NCBI GenBank assembly: GCA_018401375.1
Contig: JAGYKR010000010.1
Span: forward strand, 1 to 64,000
From: Ilumatobacteraceae bacterium
GTDB taxonomy: Bacteria > Actinomycetota > Acidimicrobiia > Acidimicrobiales > Ilumatobacteraceae
DNA: 64,000 nt
Reading direction: 5' to 3'
Below the pieces are notes generated by a model. That model was given only the letters and a program-made list of their open reading frames with translations, was not told the DNA's origin and did not search any database. The translations under genes were made by a program, and so were the position numbers. Shown here one piece after another: positions 42,010 to 50,534 of the stretch. Position 1 is the first letter of the stretch. The number at the start of each line of letters is the position of its first letter.

Positions 42010-43852
42010 GCCGATGGGCCGTTTCACTGCGGTCAACACCATCAGCCGTGGCCTCAAAGAAGCCCCGATTTTGCGACAGGGTCTCGGTGTGACCTGGATG
42101 TTTGCCGCGATCGGGGCTCTCGGCCGGGTGGTGGTACCGATCCTGATCCAACAATCCATCGACCGTGGGATCATCGGTGTCGGCCAAGTGGACCTCACAG
42201 CGATCCTGCTGTTTGGTGCGATTGCTGCGGTGGGTTTGACGGTGGCGGCTACATGCCAACGCATCGCAATTCTGCGACTCGGGAGCCGCAGCGAAAAGGC
42301 GCTCTTTAATTTGCGGGTTCGGCTGATCGGCCACATTCACCGCCTCAGCCTCGCGGACCACAATGAACAACGTCGCGGATCGCTGACCGCTCGGGTCACA
42401 AGCGATATCGACACCTTGACCCAGTTCTTCTCCTGGGGAGGACTCGCATGGCTGCTCGATGGCACGCTCGTGCTGATCATCGCAGCAGTGATGCTGTCGT
42501 ATAACTGGGTGCTGGCGCTGACGGCGTTCTTTGTGGCAGCCCCATTGGTGATCGTGTTGCGGCTGGTCCAGAAGCGTCTCGTCGTGGCCTACGAGCGGGC
42601 TCGGAGCCATAACGCCGATATGACCACATCGATTTCTGAGGTGGTGAGTGGTTCACGAACCATTCGGGCCTATGGAGCTGAGGAGTACTTCACTGATCTG
42701 ACCCGGGCTGCAGTGCATCGTCGGGCCACCACCCAAATCCGCGCCAACGTCATCTCGGCGTTCTTGTTTCCCTCGGGTGAGGTGTTCTCGGTGTTGACCA
42801 TCGCCGCTGTGGTGTCAATGGGGGTGTGGATCGGGCCGGCGGGCGGACTGACCGCTGGGGCTGTGGTCGGGTTCGTGTTTCTTGCCTACCGATTCTTAGA
42901 ACCGGTCGCACAGTTCACCGAGGTGCTCGACCAGACCCAAACCGCAGTGGCGGGTTTGCGCCGGGTGATGGCGGTCCTCGACATGCCGATCGGTCCTCCG
43001 GAGGCGGAGATCACGCGCGATTTGCCCGACGGAGTGCTCGACGTGATCTGTGATGGCGTGACCTTCGCTTACCCCTCGCGCCTCGAAGGACGCATCGAGT
43101 CCCGACTGCTCGATGAGGCGGTCATCAAAGATCTGAACCTCGTGATTCCCGCCGGCCAGCATGTGGCCCTCGTGGGTGCCACCGGATCAGGAAAGACCAC
43201 CGTCGCCCGTTTGATCGCCCGATTTGCCGATCCGACCTTTGGAGAGATCCGGATTGGTGGCGTGCCCCTTCATCTCGTAGCCAACGATGATTTGCGGGTT
43301 CGGGTGGCTGTGGTCTCTCAAGAGCCCTTCCTATTTGATGACACCGTGATCGCGAACGTCCGTTTCGCGCGACCCGAAGCTTCCGACGCTGAGGTGTGGG
43401 TGGTGATTGGCACCCTCGGACTCACCGAGTGGGCCGAAGGTCTCTCTCATGGCCTACAGACGGTTGTCGGAGGCCGCGGGGAGGTCATGAGCGCAGGCGA
43501 ACGCCAGCTGATTGCGTTGATCCGGGTGGGCCTTATTAACCCGGGGGTGCTGATTCTCGATGAAGCCACTTCATCGGTGGATGCCCGATCCGAGGTGGAG
43601 ATCTCACGAGCATTGGCCTCGCTCGCTCGCGGGCGGACCACAGTGTCGATTGCGCATCGACTTTCCACTGCGGCGCGCGCCGATCGGGTGCTCGTCCTTG
43701 ACCACGGTGTGCTCGTCCAAGACGGCACCCACTCCGAGTTAGCCGCCACTCCCGGGCCGTACCGGGTGCTTTACGAGGATTGGATGCGGTCCACCAGAAG
43801 TTCATCTGCAGAACATCTCGATACCTACGGAGAACGAGGTCGGGCGGGATAA
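42002..43852 (+). CDS. ABC exporter half-transporter with catalytic ATPase site
   Basis: 616 residues: permease (about 30-320) and ATPase. Walker A GATGSGKTT (about 388-396), Walker B ILDEATSS with catalytic Glu, and switch His in IAHRLST are all canonical, but the signature is MSAGERQL instead of LSGGQ. That degenerate signature faces the degenerate Walker motifs of the partner, and the intact motifs face the partner's LSGGQ, giving one active and one dead site. Exports an unknown lipid, peptide or drug. Confidence 0.92.
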   Translation: MSEPMGRFTAVNTISRGLKEAPILRQGLGVTWMFAAIGALGRVVVPILIQQSIDRGIIGVGQVDLTAILLFGAIAAVGLTVAATCQRIAILRLGSRSEKALFNLRVRLIGHIHRLSLADHNEQRRGSLTARVTSDIDTLTQFFSWGGLAWLLDGTLVLIIAAVMLSYNWVLALTAFFVAAPLVIVLRLVQKRLVVAYERARSHNADMTTSISEVVSGSRTIRAYGAEEYFTDLTRAAVHRRATTQIRANVISAFLFPSGEVFSVLTIAAVVSMGVWIGPAGGLTAGAVVGFVFLAYRFLEPVAQFTEVLDQTQTAVAGLRRVMAVLDMPIGPPEAEITRDLPDGVLDVICDGVTFAYPSRLEGRIESRLLDEAVIKDLNLVIPAGQHVALVGATGSGKTTVARLIARFADPTFGEIRIGGVPLHLVANDDLRVRVAVVSQEPFLFDDTVIANVRFARPEASDAEVWVVIGTLGLTEWAEGLSHGLQTVVGGRGEVMSAGERQLIALIRVGLINPGVLILDEATSSVDARSEVEISRALASLARGRTTVSIAHRLSTAARADRVLVLDHGVLVQDGTHSELAATPGPYRVLYEDWMRSTRSSSAEHLDTYGERGRAG

Positions 43853-43859
43853 GACCCTT

Positions 43860-43865
43860 TACGAT
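43860..43865 (+). promoter_or_regulatory. -10-like box TACGAT of the phosphatase gene
   Basis: TACGAT, exactly 6 nt, ATG 43872. Confidence 0.5.
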
Positions 43866-43871
43866 GGGGCT

Positions 43872-44549
43872 ATGGAGATTGTTCTCGTTCGTCACGCAGA
43901 GCCTGAATGGGTCAAAGATGGCCTCAATGTGGTCAATCCGCCGCTCACCGAACGCGGCCAGCGCCAAGCGCGCGAACTCGCGAACGCTCTCGCCGGAGAG
44001 AACTTCGATGAAATCTTCGTCTCCCCGTTGACCCGGGCCCGCCAGACCGCCGCCCCGATCCTCGAGGTGCTCGGACGTCCAGAACAGATTGACCCCTGGC
44101 TCGAAGAGATCAGGGACCCGGCCTGGCACGGCACTCCTGCTGAGCGTGCTGCTCAGGCCTATCAAGAGATGCGAGAGCGCCCGGTGGAGCACCGTTGGTC
44201 CGGTCTCGAAGACGGTGAATCGGTGCGCGACTTCACCGATCGGATTCGGCTCGGCGCATCGATGTTCCTTGCTGAGCGCGGCGTGGAGCGCACCGACCAC
44301 GACCTGCCGGTCTGGAAGATCCTCGAACCGGGGGATCGGATCCTGCTGGTGGCCCACGCCGGAACAAACTCGGTGACCATGTGCCACCTGCTCGGCCTCG
44401 AACCCACGCCATGGGAATGGGATCGGTTTGTGCTCGGCCACGCCTCTATCAGTCGTCTCGAGGCGATCCCTGTGCATGAGCAGTACACGTTTTCGTTAAC
44501 CAAACTTTCTGACACCGAACATCTCGAATCTCTCGATCGCACGCGCTGA
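43872..44549 (+). CDS. Histidine phosphatase (phosphoglycerate mutase-like) family protein
   Basis: 225 residues. The phospho-His motif VRHAEP at the N-terminus, then LTERGQRQA, VSPLTRARQTA and the second His in LLVAHAGTN. Dephosphorylates a small phosphate ester; whether mutase or phosphatase cannot be told, though the spacing resembles broad phosphatases. Downstream of the ABC exporter by 19 bp but with its own promoter-like box. Confidence 0.88.
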   Translation: MEIVLVRHAEPEWVKDGLNVVNPPLTERGQRQARELANALAGENFDEIFVSPLTRARQTAAPILEVLGRPEQIDPWLEEIRDPAWHGTPAERAAQAYQEMRERPVEHRWSGLEDGESVRDFTDRIRLGASMFLAERGVERTDHDLPVWKILEPGDRILLVAHAGTNSVTMCHLLGLEPTPWEWDRFVLGHASISRLEAIPVHEQYTFSLTKLSDTEHLESLDRTR

Positions 44550-44553
44550 TCCG

Positions 44554-44576
44554 TTGCGGAGCATCACGATCCGCAA
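44554..44576. other. Inverted repeat before the methyltransferase gene
   Basis: TTGCGGA (44554-44560) and TCCGCAA (44570-44576) are perfect 7-bp complements with a 9-nt loop, 5 nt after the phosphatase stop and 11 nt before ATG 44588. Could end the phosphatase transcript (no U tract) or be an operator. Confidence 0.45.
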
Positions 44577-44587
44577 GGATCGAGGTC

Positions 44588-45727
44588 ATGAACGCTGCTG
44601 AGCAAAAGACTCGTGACCACGAGCCTCAGGACCAGAGGTCGGCAGAAGACCGGCTTGCCCTGTTCTCCTTTCAGGTTTTTTCTAAGCTTGAAGGTGCGGT
44701 GACCGCCGGGATGATTCATCTCGGTGACCTGCTCGGTCTCTATCGAGCCCTGGCCGATGCCCCACATCCGATGAGTTCCGCCGAACTCGCGCTCGCTGTT
44801 GGATGTCAGGAGCGCTGGGTGAGGGAATGGGCTGCCAATCAGGCCGCAGCACGGATCATCACCATGGAGACGAATGCCGGTGACGGCGATGCGGAAGAGA
44901 TCCGATTTGGCCTGACCGCAGAGGGGCGGGCGGTTCTCGCGTCCCCTGACCATCCAGCATTTGGGATGGGGATGTTCCATCGGCTGCCCCAAACGATGCG
45001 AGCGCTCGAACATATGCCGGAGAGCTTTCGTAACGGGGTCGGATTGGATTACGACAGTCACGGACCCGAGGGAGCGGTTGGGATTGAACGCAGTTTCGAA
45101 CCGTGGAACAACGCCAATCTGATCCCGACGGTGCTCCCTGCCATTGAGGGACTCGCCGATGCGTTGCGCGCTGGGATCACCGTGGCTGATATCGGTTGTG
45201 GGGCTGGTGGTGCAGCGATCTTGATGGCCAAAGAGTTTCCTCTCAGCGAGGTGCACGGCTACGACATTTCGCGTTACGCCCTTGATCGGGCCGAACAAAA
45301 AAAGGCTGATGCTGAGGTCGCCAACGTCCATTTCCACGATCCACGACGCCAGGCGGTGCCATCGGATCATTCCGTAGATCTGGTGACCACCTTCGACTGT
45401 ATTCACGACATGACCGACCCGGCCGGGATGATGGCGGCGATCCATGCCGCATTGAAACCCGACGGGGTGTGGCTCCTGGTGGACATCAAAGCTCACGACA
45501 CCGTGGCCGAGAACATCACTCGCAATCCGGTGGCCTCGTTGATGTACGGCATCAGCGTGCTGTCGTGCATGTCCTCGGCGCTCTCCGAACCCGGCGGGGC
45601 GGGTCTTGGCACGCTCGGATTATCGGCGAGCCGGGCTGAGGAGATGGCGAAAGCGGCGGGTTTTAGGAGCTTTCGGCCACTTGATGTGCAGCATTCGGTG
45701 AATGCGTTTTACGAGATCAGACCATGA
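44588..45727 (+). CDS. SAM-dependent methyltransferase with N-terminal winged-helix domain
   Basis: 379 residues. N-terminal ~100 residues form a winged-helix dimerisation part (AGMIHLGDLLGLYRALAD ... VGCQERWVREWAANQAAA), as in the Rv2258c-type methyltransferases. The catalytic domain has VADIGCGAGGAAILMA (motif I), VHGYDISRYAL (motif II) and VTTFDCIHDM (motif IV). Substrate unknown. Preceded by an inverted repeat. Confidence 0.87.
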   Translation: MNAAEQKTRDHEPQDQRSAEDRLALFSFQVFSKLEGAVTAGMIHLGDLLGLYRALADAPHPMSSAELALAVGCQERWVREWAANQAAARIITMETNAGDGDAEEIRFGLTAEGRAVLASPDHPAFGMGMFHRLPQTMRALEHMPESFRNGVGLDYDSHGPEGAVGIERSFEPWNNANLIPTVLPAIEGLADALRAGITVADIGCGAGGAAILMAKEFPLSEVHGYDISRYALDRAEQKKADAEVANVHFHDPRRQAVPSDHSVDLVTTFDCIHDMTDPAGMMAAIHAALKPDGVWLLVDIKAHDTVAENITRNPVASLMYGISVLSCMSSALSEPGGAGLGTLGLSASRAEEMAKAAGFRSFRPLDVQHSVNAFYEIRP

Positions 45728-45781
45728 TCTGATGTCGATCTCCACGTGCCTCAAAACACCTCTGATGAAATGGAGTTACAG

Positions 45782-46576
45782 ATGAACCAACGTTTGTCCA
45801 CCTTGTCCCGTTCGATCGCTGGCATGACAGCCGTTGTCACTGGTGCGGCCAGTGGAATGGGTCGCGCCACGGCGCAGCTGTTCGCTGACGAGGGAGCGAA
45901 CGTGGTGGTCGCCGATCTCGGGGAGGATCGCGTGGCCGCAGTAGTGGAGGAGATCACTGCCGTCTACGGGACTGATCGGGTGCTGGGAGTGGTGTGCGAT
46001 GTTGCGAATCCGGATCAACTGCGAGCGCTCGTGGAACGGACAGAAGCCCGCTTCGGCGCCCTCGACATCGTCATCAACAACGCTGGGGTTTCCTTGCCAA
46101 ACCCGATCGATCAGCCCGAAGATGAGTTTGAGAGCAACTGGGCACGGACTCTTGACATCAACTTGACAGCCCACGCGCGGCTCGTGCGATACGCATTGCC
46201 GTTGCTGTTGAAGTCCGGGCATGGCCGGGTGGTCAATATCGCGTCCACCGAAGCGATCGTTACCAACGCCGGAATGACCTCGTACACGGCCAGTAAGGCC
46301 GGGGTGATCGGTCTCACAAAATCCATGGCCACCGAACTCGGGCGCCGTGGGATCAACGTGAATTGCATCTGCCCGGGTCCGATCTTGACCGGGATGACTG
46401 CCGCCATCCCCGAAGAAGCCAAAGACAAGTACGCAAACCGGCGCGTCCCTTTGAGGCGGTATGGGATCCCCGAAGAGGTAGCGCAGATGACCCTGAACCT
46501 GTGTCTGCCGGCGAGCAGCTTTGTGAATGGTGTCGCAGTGCCCGTCGATGGAGGAATGTCCATCCGCCACACCTGA
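45782..46576 (+). CDS. Short-chain dehydrogenase/reductase
   Basis: 264 residues. TGAASGMGRAT, NNAGVSLP, catalytic Ser in IASTEA, YTASK and the VDGGMSIRHT ending: classical SDR. The start at 45782 has GGAG 6 nt upstream (a genuine Shine-Dalgarno), preferred over the in-frame ATG at 45746. Follows the methyltransferase by 54 bp. Substrate unknown. Confidence 0.9.
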   Translation: MNQRLSTLSRSIAGMTAVVTGAASGMGRATAQLFADEGANVVVADLGEDRVAAVVEEITAVYGTDRVLGVVCDVANPDQLRALVERTEARFGALDIVINNAGVSLPNPIDQPEDEFESNWARTLDINLTAHARLVRYALPLLLKSGHGRVVNIASTEAIVTNAGMTSYTASKAGVIGLTKSMATELGRRGINVNCICPGPILTGMTAAIPEEAKDKYANRRVPLRRYGIPEEVAQMTLNLCLPASSFVNGVAVPVDGGMSIRHT

Positions 46577-46595
46577 GATATATCCTGAACTCACC

Positions 46596-47510
46596 ATGCG
46601 GCTGAGTCCTGTTCGCTATCGACAGATCACCTTGTGGGCCCTCGTGGCCTTGAGTGTGATCGTGGTGACGGGTGCCGCTGTGCGGCTGACCGGAAGCGGT
46701 CTCGGTTGTGTTGATTGGCCTAACTGCAATAACGAACGGCTGATCGATGTCTCCACGACCCACGCTGCCATTGAGCAGATCAATCGCTTGTTTACCGGTG
46801 TGGTAGCCGCAGCGGTGATCGCAGCGGTCCTCGGATCCTTGTTTCGTTCGCCTCGGCGCCGTGACCTGACCTTGCTGTCGGTGGGCCTCGTGCTCGGTGT
46901 GATCGGCCAGGTGATCCTCGGTGCGGTCACTGTCTGGGTCAAACTGCACCCGATTGCCGTCCAAGGTCACTTCTTGTTGTCGATGGTGCTGATTGCTAAC
47001 GCCGTGGTACTTCTGCGGAGAGCGGGCGAACCCGACGGTCAGCCCCGCAGGGTTGCAGTGGATTCTTCTGCCAACTCGGTGATCTGGCTCTTGACGGGTC
47101 TCACCAGCTTGGCCCTGATCACCGGCACCGTGGTCACAGGTACGGGCCCGCATGCCGGGGATGAAGTCTCACCGCGTTTTGATTTCGCGATTCATGAGGT
47201 GGCCCGCATCCACGGCATCTCGGTGATCGCCACGATCGCTACCGCTCTGTGGCTGGTGGTGTTGATGCGACGTTCCCCGGTGCTCATGGCGAGGCTCCGT
47301 CACGGAATATCGGCGTGGATGCTGCTCGCCGTCTTGCAGGCCGTGCTCGGCTACGTGCAGTACCTGAGCGGAGTACCTGCTCTGCTTGTAGGGATGCACG
47401 TTTTGGGTGCCACCTTGCTCTTCATCGCCACCCTGCATCTACTTTTTGATCGGATCACCACCGAGGCCCTCCAACAGGCCGAACCCGAACCGGTGAGTGC
47501 CAGCCGCTAA
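46596..47510 (+). CDS. ctaA: Heme A synthase (COX15/CtaA)
   Basis: 304 residues with eight hydrophobic segments. RLTGSGLGCVDWPNC is the CtaA Cys-containing loop after helix 1, GQVILGAVTVWVKLHP and the HEVARIHG / MHVLGATLLF His segments bind heme. Converts heme O to heme A for an aa3-type oxidase, so the host respires aerobically. TATCCT is 9 nt before the ATG. Confidence 0.92.
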   Translation: MRLSPVRYRQITLWALVALSVIVVTGAAVRLTGSGLGCVDWPNCNNERLIDVSTTHAAIEQINRLFTGVVAAAVIAAVLGSLFRSPRRRDLTLLSVGLVLGVIGQVILGAVTVWVKLHPIAVQGHFLLSMVLIANAVVLLRRAGEPDGQPRRVAVDSSANSVIWLLTGLTSLALITGTVVTGTGPHAGDEVSPRFDFAIHEVARIHGISVIATIATALWLVVLMRRSPVLMARLRHGISAWMLLAVLQAVLGYVQYLSGVPALLVGMHVLGATLLFIATLHLLFDRITTEALQQAEPEPVSASR

Positions 47511-47607
47511 CTGAGGCTGACCTGGCTGTGGGGGCCGGATCGATGGGGTTTCGATAGCGCGTCAGCGTGGGAGGGGGCAGGACTCAACATCTCGATGGGT
47601 CACTGGC

Positions 47608-47613
47608 TACCTT
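47608..47613 (+). promoter_or_regulatory. -10-like box TACCTT of the enoyl-CoA hydratase gene
   Basis: TACCTT, exactly 6 nt, second ATG (47620) of an ATGATG pair. Confidence 0.45.
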
Positions 47614-47619
47614 GCCATG

Positions 47620-48438
47620 ATGGCCAATAGAGAAGTCCTTCTTGAGGTCCGGGATCATGTGGCCTGGATCACCCTCAATGCACCCGAGCGGATGAACACG
47701 ATTTCGGGGGCGATGCTCGATCAGATCTCCGAGATGTTGCTCGAGGCCGATCGAGATCCTGGTGCACGCTGCATCGTGTTGACCGGGGCGGGCCGAGCCT
47801 TTTGTGCTGGTCTGGACCTCGGTGCGCAAAGTGCCGCTAATGATGCAGGAAAGACCGGGTCACTCGGTGGCCTCGGGGATCTGAACTCCAGTGCCGGAGA
47901 AATCAACCTGCGCGACACCCCGCCGATCGTGCTGCATCACATCGACACACCGACGATTTGCGCGCTGAACGGGGGTGCGGCCGGCTACGGATTAGATCTC
48001 GCCTTGGGATGCGATATCCGCATCGCAGCCGACACCGCAAAGCTGAACTCCGGTTTCGCTAAGCGTGGCATCCTTCCCGAAAGCGGAGGAACCTGGCTGC
48101 TCCCGCGGATGGTCGGCTACGCAACAGCGGCCGAGATTGCCTTCACCGGGCGCACCCTCACCGCTGCCCAAGCCAAAGAATACGGCATCGTTAACTCGGT
48201 GGTGCCTGCTGACCAGCTCATCGCTGAAGCCACAGCCATGGCCACCGAGATCGCAGCCAACGCACCATTAGCGGTGCGGGCGATTAAGCGGATGATGCGG
48301 GCCGCCGAAACTGAGACCTTCGATCAGAACGTCCACCATGTCTATTTGCAGTTGCTGCCTTTGTTGCGGACCAGAGACTTCACCGAAGGGGTGACCGCGT
48401 TTCTTGAGAAGCGGTCTCCTGAGTTTGAGGGCCGATGA
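47620..48438 (+). CDS. Enoyl-CoA hydratase/isomerase family protein
   Basis: 272 residues. GAGRAFCAGLDLG and CALNGGAAGYGLDLALGCDI form the acyl-CoA oxyanion hole; KRGILPESGGTWLLPR carries the catalytic Glu region. Beta-oxidation-type hydratase. Its TGA overlaps the nitroreductase ATG (ATGA), so the two are coupled. ATG 47617 directly in front is the alternative start. Confidence 0.9.
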   Translation: MANREVLLEVRDHVAWITLNAPERMNTISGAMLDQISEMLLEADRDPGARCIVLTGAGRAFCAGLDLGAQSAANDAGKTGSLGGLGDLNSSAGEINLRDTPPIVLHHIDTPTICALNGGAAGYGLDLALGCDIRIAADTAKLNSGFAKRGILPESGGTWLLPRMVGYATAAEIAFTGRTLTAAQAKEYGIVNSVVPADQLIAEATAMATEIAANAPLAVRAIKRMMRAAETETFDQNVHHVYLQLLPLLRTRDFTEGVTAFLEKRSPEFEGR

Positions 48439-49091
48439 CCGAGGTGCCAGACCCCACACATGAAACTGTTGGTCTTCTCGAGGCCCTAGGCACCACACGC
48501 GCCATTCGGCGATACCGCAACGAACCGATCCCAACCGATGACCTCGCCAAGATCCTGTGGTTTGCTGGCCGCGCCCCTTCGGGCTCTAATCGGCAGGCCT
48601 TCAGATTTCTTACATTGTTAGATGGCCCCAACGCGACGCGCGCCCGGCAGGTGTTGGGAGAGAGTTTCCGTCATGGGTGGGCGGTCAAACGGGAACAGGA
48701 CAACTACCGGCCCTCGCGATTTGCGGACTCGATGCAAGAATATGTGGACAAGTTTGAGAGCCACCCAGTGGTGATCCTCGTATGTTTGGATCGCTATCGG
48801 GATCCGAATTGGCATGAGGGCGCCTCGGTGTATCCGGCCTGTCAGAACCTGCTGCTGGCCGCTCGCGGCCTCGGCTACGGGGGTGCGCTCACGATGTGGC
48901 ACCTCGAGGTTGAAACCGAGCTCCGTGAGATCCTCTCGATCCCCGCACATGTCGCGCTATCGGCATGTATCACCCTTGGGATTCCGGTAGGACGCCACGG
49001 TCCGTTACGCCGCAAGCCTGTGAACCAAGTGACCTTTGATGATGCGTGGGGACAAGCGCCGCAGTGGGCGGAGATCCCTGACCCGATCTGA
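48435..49091 (+). CDS. Nitroreductase family protein
   Basis: 218 residues. TTRAIRRYRNEPIPTDDLAKIL and GRAPSGSNRQAFRFL form the FMN-binding N-terminal part, and AARGLGYGGALTMWH the C-terminal flavin segment. Coupled to the enoyl-CoA hydratase by 4 bp; may reduce an enoyl, nitro or quinone substrate of the same pathway. Different branch from the nitroreductase at 6946. Confidence 0.86.
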   Translation: MTEVPDPTHETVGLLEALGTTRAIRRYRNEPIPTDDLAKILWFAGRAPSGSNRQAFRFLTLLDGPNATRARQVLGESFRHGWAVKREQDNYRPSRFADSMQEYVDKFESHPVVILVCLDRYRDPNWHEGASVYPACQNLLLAARGLGYGGALTMWHLEVETELREILSIPAHVALSACITLGIPVGRHGPLRRKPVNQVTFDDAWGQAPQWAEIPDPI

Positions 49092-49122
49092 ACCTGCGCT
49101 CGCCTCAAAGGGCTCTGCGATC

Positions 49123-49128
49123 TAGCCT
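49123..49128 (+). promoter_or_regulatory. -10-like box TAGCCT of the kinase-like gene
   Basis: TAGCCT, exactly 6 nt, ATG 49135. The six bases GAGGAG could also act as a very close Shine-Dalgarno. Confidence 0.5.
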
Positions 49129-49134
49129 GAGGAG

Positions 49135-49905
49135 ATGACCGAATCCGCCGACATCGCAGACAGCACTGCCCCTGAGGTCGATCTGGTACTTCGGTGTCAG
49201 GCTGATCGAGCGGTTCTCGAGGTGCGTGACCACCATTCCGAATCGATGATCTCTGAATGGTCTCGGACATGGGCGGCCACCGAAGATGACGGTCAGTCAG
49301 TCACCGAACGCGACTCGCATGTGTGGTGGAACGCGTTCGCAGAATGCTGGCAGGAGGCGATCAGCGTCCATAGTGCAGCCATGATCGCCGGCCTGTGGAT
49401 CACCGGTGCCGAAGATGTCATCGTGTGCGTGGATGCTGACGGTGAACTGTTACGGCCGGCATTATGCGGGCCGGATCCACGGATGGACCCTGATGCCAAA
49501 TGGCTCCTCTCGCAGTTACCGGGCGCAGCCGCTGACTGGGAACGCATCACCGGGTCTGCGCCATCAAGCGCACAGATGGTGGCCAAATGCTCGTGGCTGC
49601 ACCGTAGTGAGGCCGATCTGTGGAACCGGATCGCGCTGATCGCCCCGCTCTCGGCCTGGCTCGCAGCCAAACTCGCAGGTGCGAGCGATGGGGGATCACC
49701 TCGTTCGATGGCTCGCCCCGTGATCTCTGCAGGTATGGCCGAGTCCACCGGGTTGTGGTCGGTGATTGATCGTCAATATTCGCGACTGATCTGCCAGATC
49801 ATTGACTCCGATCGTGATCTGATGGCTTGTCTACCGCACGTGGCAACCGGCGGGCAGACCGTAGCGACTGGGCTATGGAACGGCATCCCGGTGATTTGTG
49901 GCTGA
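49135..49905 (+). CDS. Protein resembling a lone N-terminal domain of FGGY sugar kinases
   Basis: 256 residues. No family is certain. Several stretches line up with the N-terminal domain of xylulokinase-type FGGY kinases: VIVCVDADGELLRPALCGPDPR (cut: VDADGELLRPALCGPDPR) with the substrate-site Asp-Arg, ITGSAPSSAQMVAKCSWL, WNRIALIAPLSAWLAAKLAG and TGLWSV. The C-terminal ATPase half (about 220 residues) is missing and the usual DxGTxxxK start is not seen, so a working kinase is unlikely. The J-domain gene starts inside its 3' end (8-bp overlap). Could be a regulatory or binding protein derived from a kinase. Confidence 0.5.
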   Translation: MTESADIADSTAPEVDLVLRCQADRAVLEVRDHHSESMISEWSRTWAATEDDGQSVTERDSHVWWNAFAECWQEAISVHSAAMIAGLWITGAEDVIVCVDADGELLRPALCGPDPRMDPDAKWLLSQLPGAAADWERITGSAPSSAQMVAKCSWLHRSEADLWNRIALIAPLSAWLAAKLAGASDGGSPRSMARPVISAGMAESTGLWSVIDRQYSRLICQIIDSDRDLMACLPHVATGGQTVATGLWNGIPVICG

Positions 49906-50512
49906 GATTCACACGGCGCGTCAGGACCCATTTGTGATCCTTGGTCTTGACGACACAGCGAGCATTGACGAGGTGTTCGCTGCTCGACGGGATCTGGCAC
50001 GGCGCTGGCACCCCGATCTCGGTGGAGATGCGCAACAAATGGCAGCGATCAACGACGCTGTGCGCCGATGTGTGGCCGTACTGAACGGCGCGGCGAACCC
50101 TCATCAGCCTTCGCGCCGAGACCCGGCCACCGATTCTGGATCTGATGTTCAGCCTGACTCTGCCGGCGGCGAGACTTACCCGTTTCCCGGGGAAGAGTCA
50201 TATGTGGATCACCCGTCGTTCCGGGTGGAAGCCCTACCAGCCGAAGCCCATGAGGCTTTGCGGATCGTGAGCAGTTGGCTTGGCGAGGTCGTGATCGACG
50301 AACCGCCCTACCTTTTGGAGTGCCTGCTGAACGAGCCGGTGAAATGCTGGTGTCAGTTCCATCTTCTACCTGAAGCCGGATCATCCATGGTGGGATTGCG
50401 GGTAGCGGGGGTGGACGATGCACCGCCACCATCGGTGCGTCAGGTCCGCGACTATGTGATTAGCGCTCTCAACGAACTGGACTGGGAAGACCTCGACGCA
50501 GCCTGGAGATGA
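49898..50512 (+). CDS. J-domain (DnaJ-like) protein
   Basis: 204 residues from GTG 49898. Residues ~10-65 are a J domain, with the HPD motif at 38-40 (RRWHPDLGGD) that stimulates Hsp70 ATPase. There is no G/F region, zinc finger or DnaJ C-domain. After an acidic low-complexity linker (~70-100) the last ~100 residues form a separate domain I do not recognise. Overlaps the kinase-like gene by 8 bp, so the two are co-translated. Confidence 0.82.
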   Translation: MAEIHTARQDPFVILGLDDTASIDEVFAARRDLARRWHPDLGGDAQQMAAINDAVRRCVAVLNGAANPHQPSRRDPATDSGSDVQPDSAGGETYPFPGEESYVDHPSFRVEALPAEAHEALRIVSSWLGEVVIDEPPYLLECLLNEPVKCWCQFHLLPEAGSSMVGLRVAGVDDAPPPSVRQVRDYVISALNELDWEDLDAAWR

Positions 50513-50534
50513 GCCACCGTGAGGCCCGGGTGCC

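Noticed and set aside
41789-42610. 273-residue minus-strand open frame
   Set aside because: Shadow across the junction of the two ABC subunits, with an unnatural His/Arg/Asp/Gln-rich composition.
43536-44477. 313-residue minus-strand open frame
   Set aside because: Antisense to the ABC ATPase and the phosphatase; no recognisable motif.
44564-45496. 310-residue minus-strand open frame
   Set aside because: Antisense to the methyltransferase; shadow composition.
45776-47153. Minus-strand open frames of 273 and 266 residues
   Set aside because: Antisense to the SDR and heme A synthase genes, which have full family motifs.
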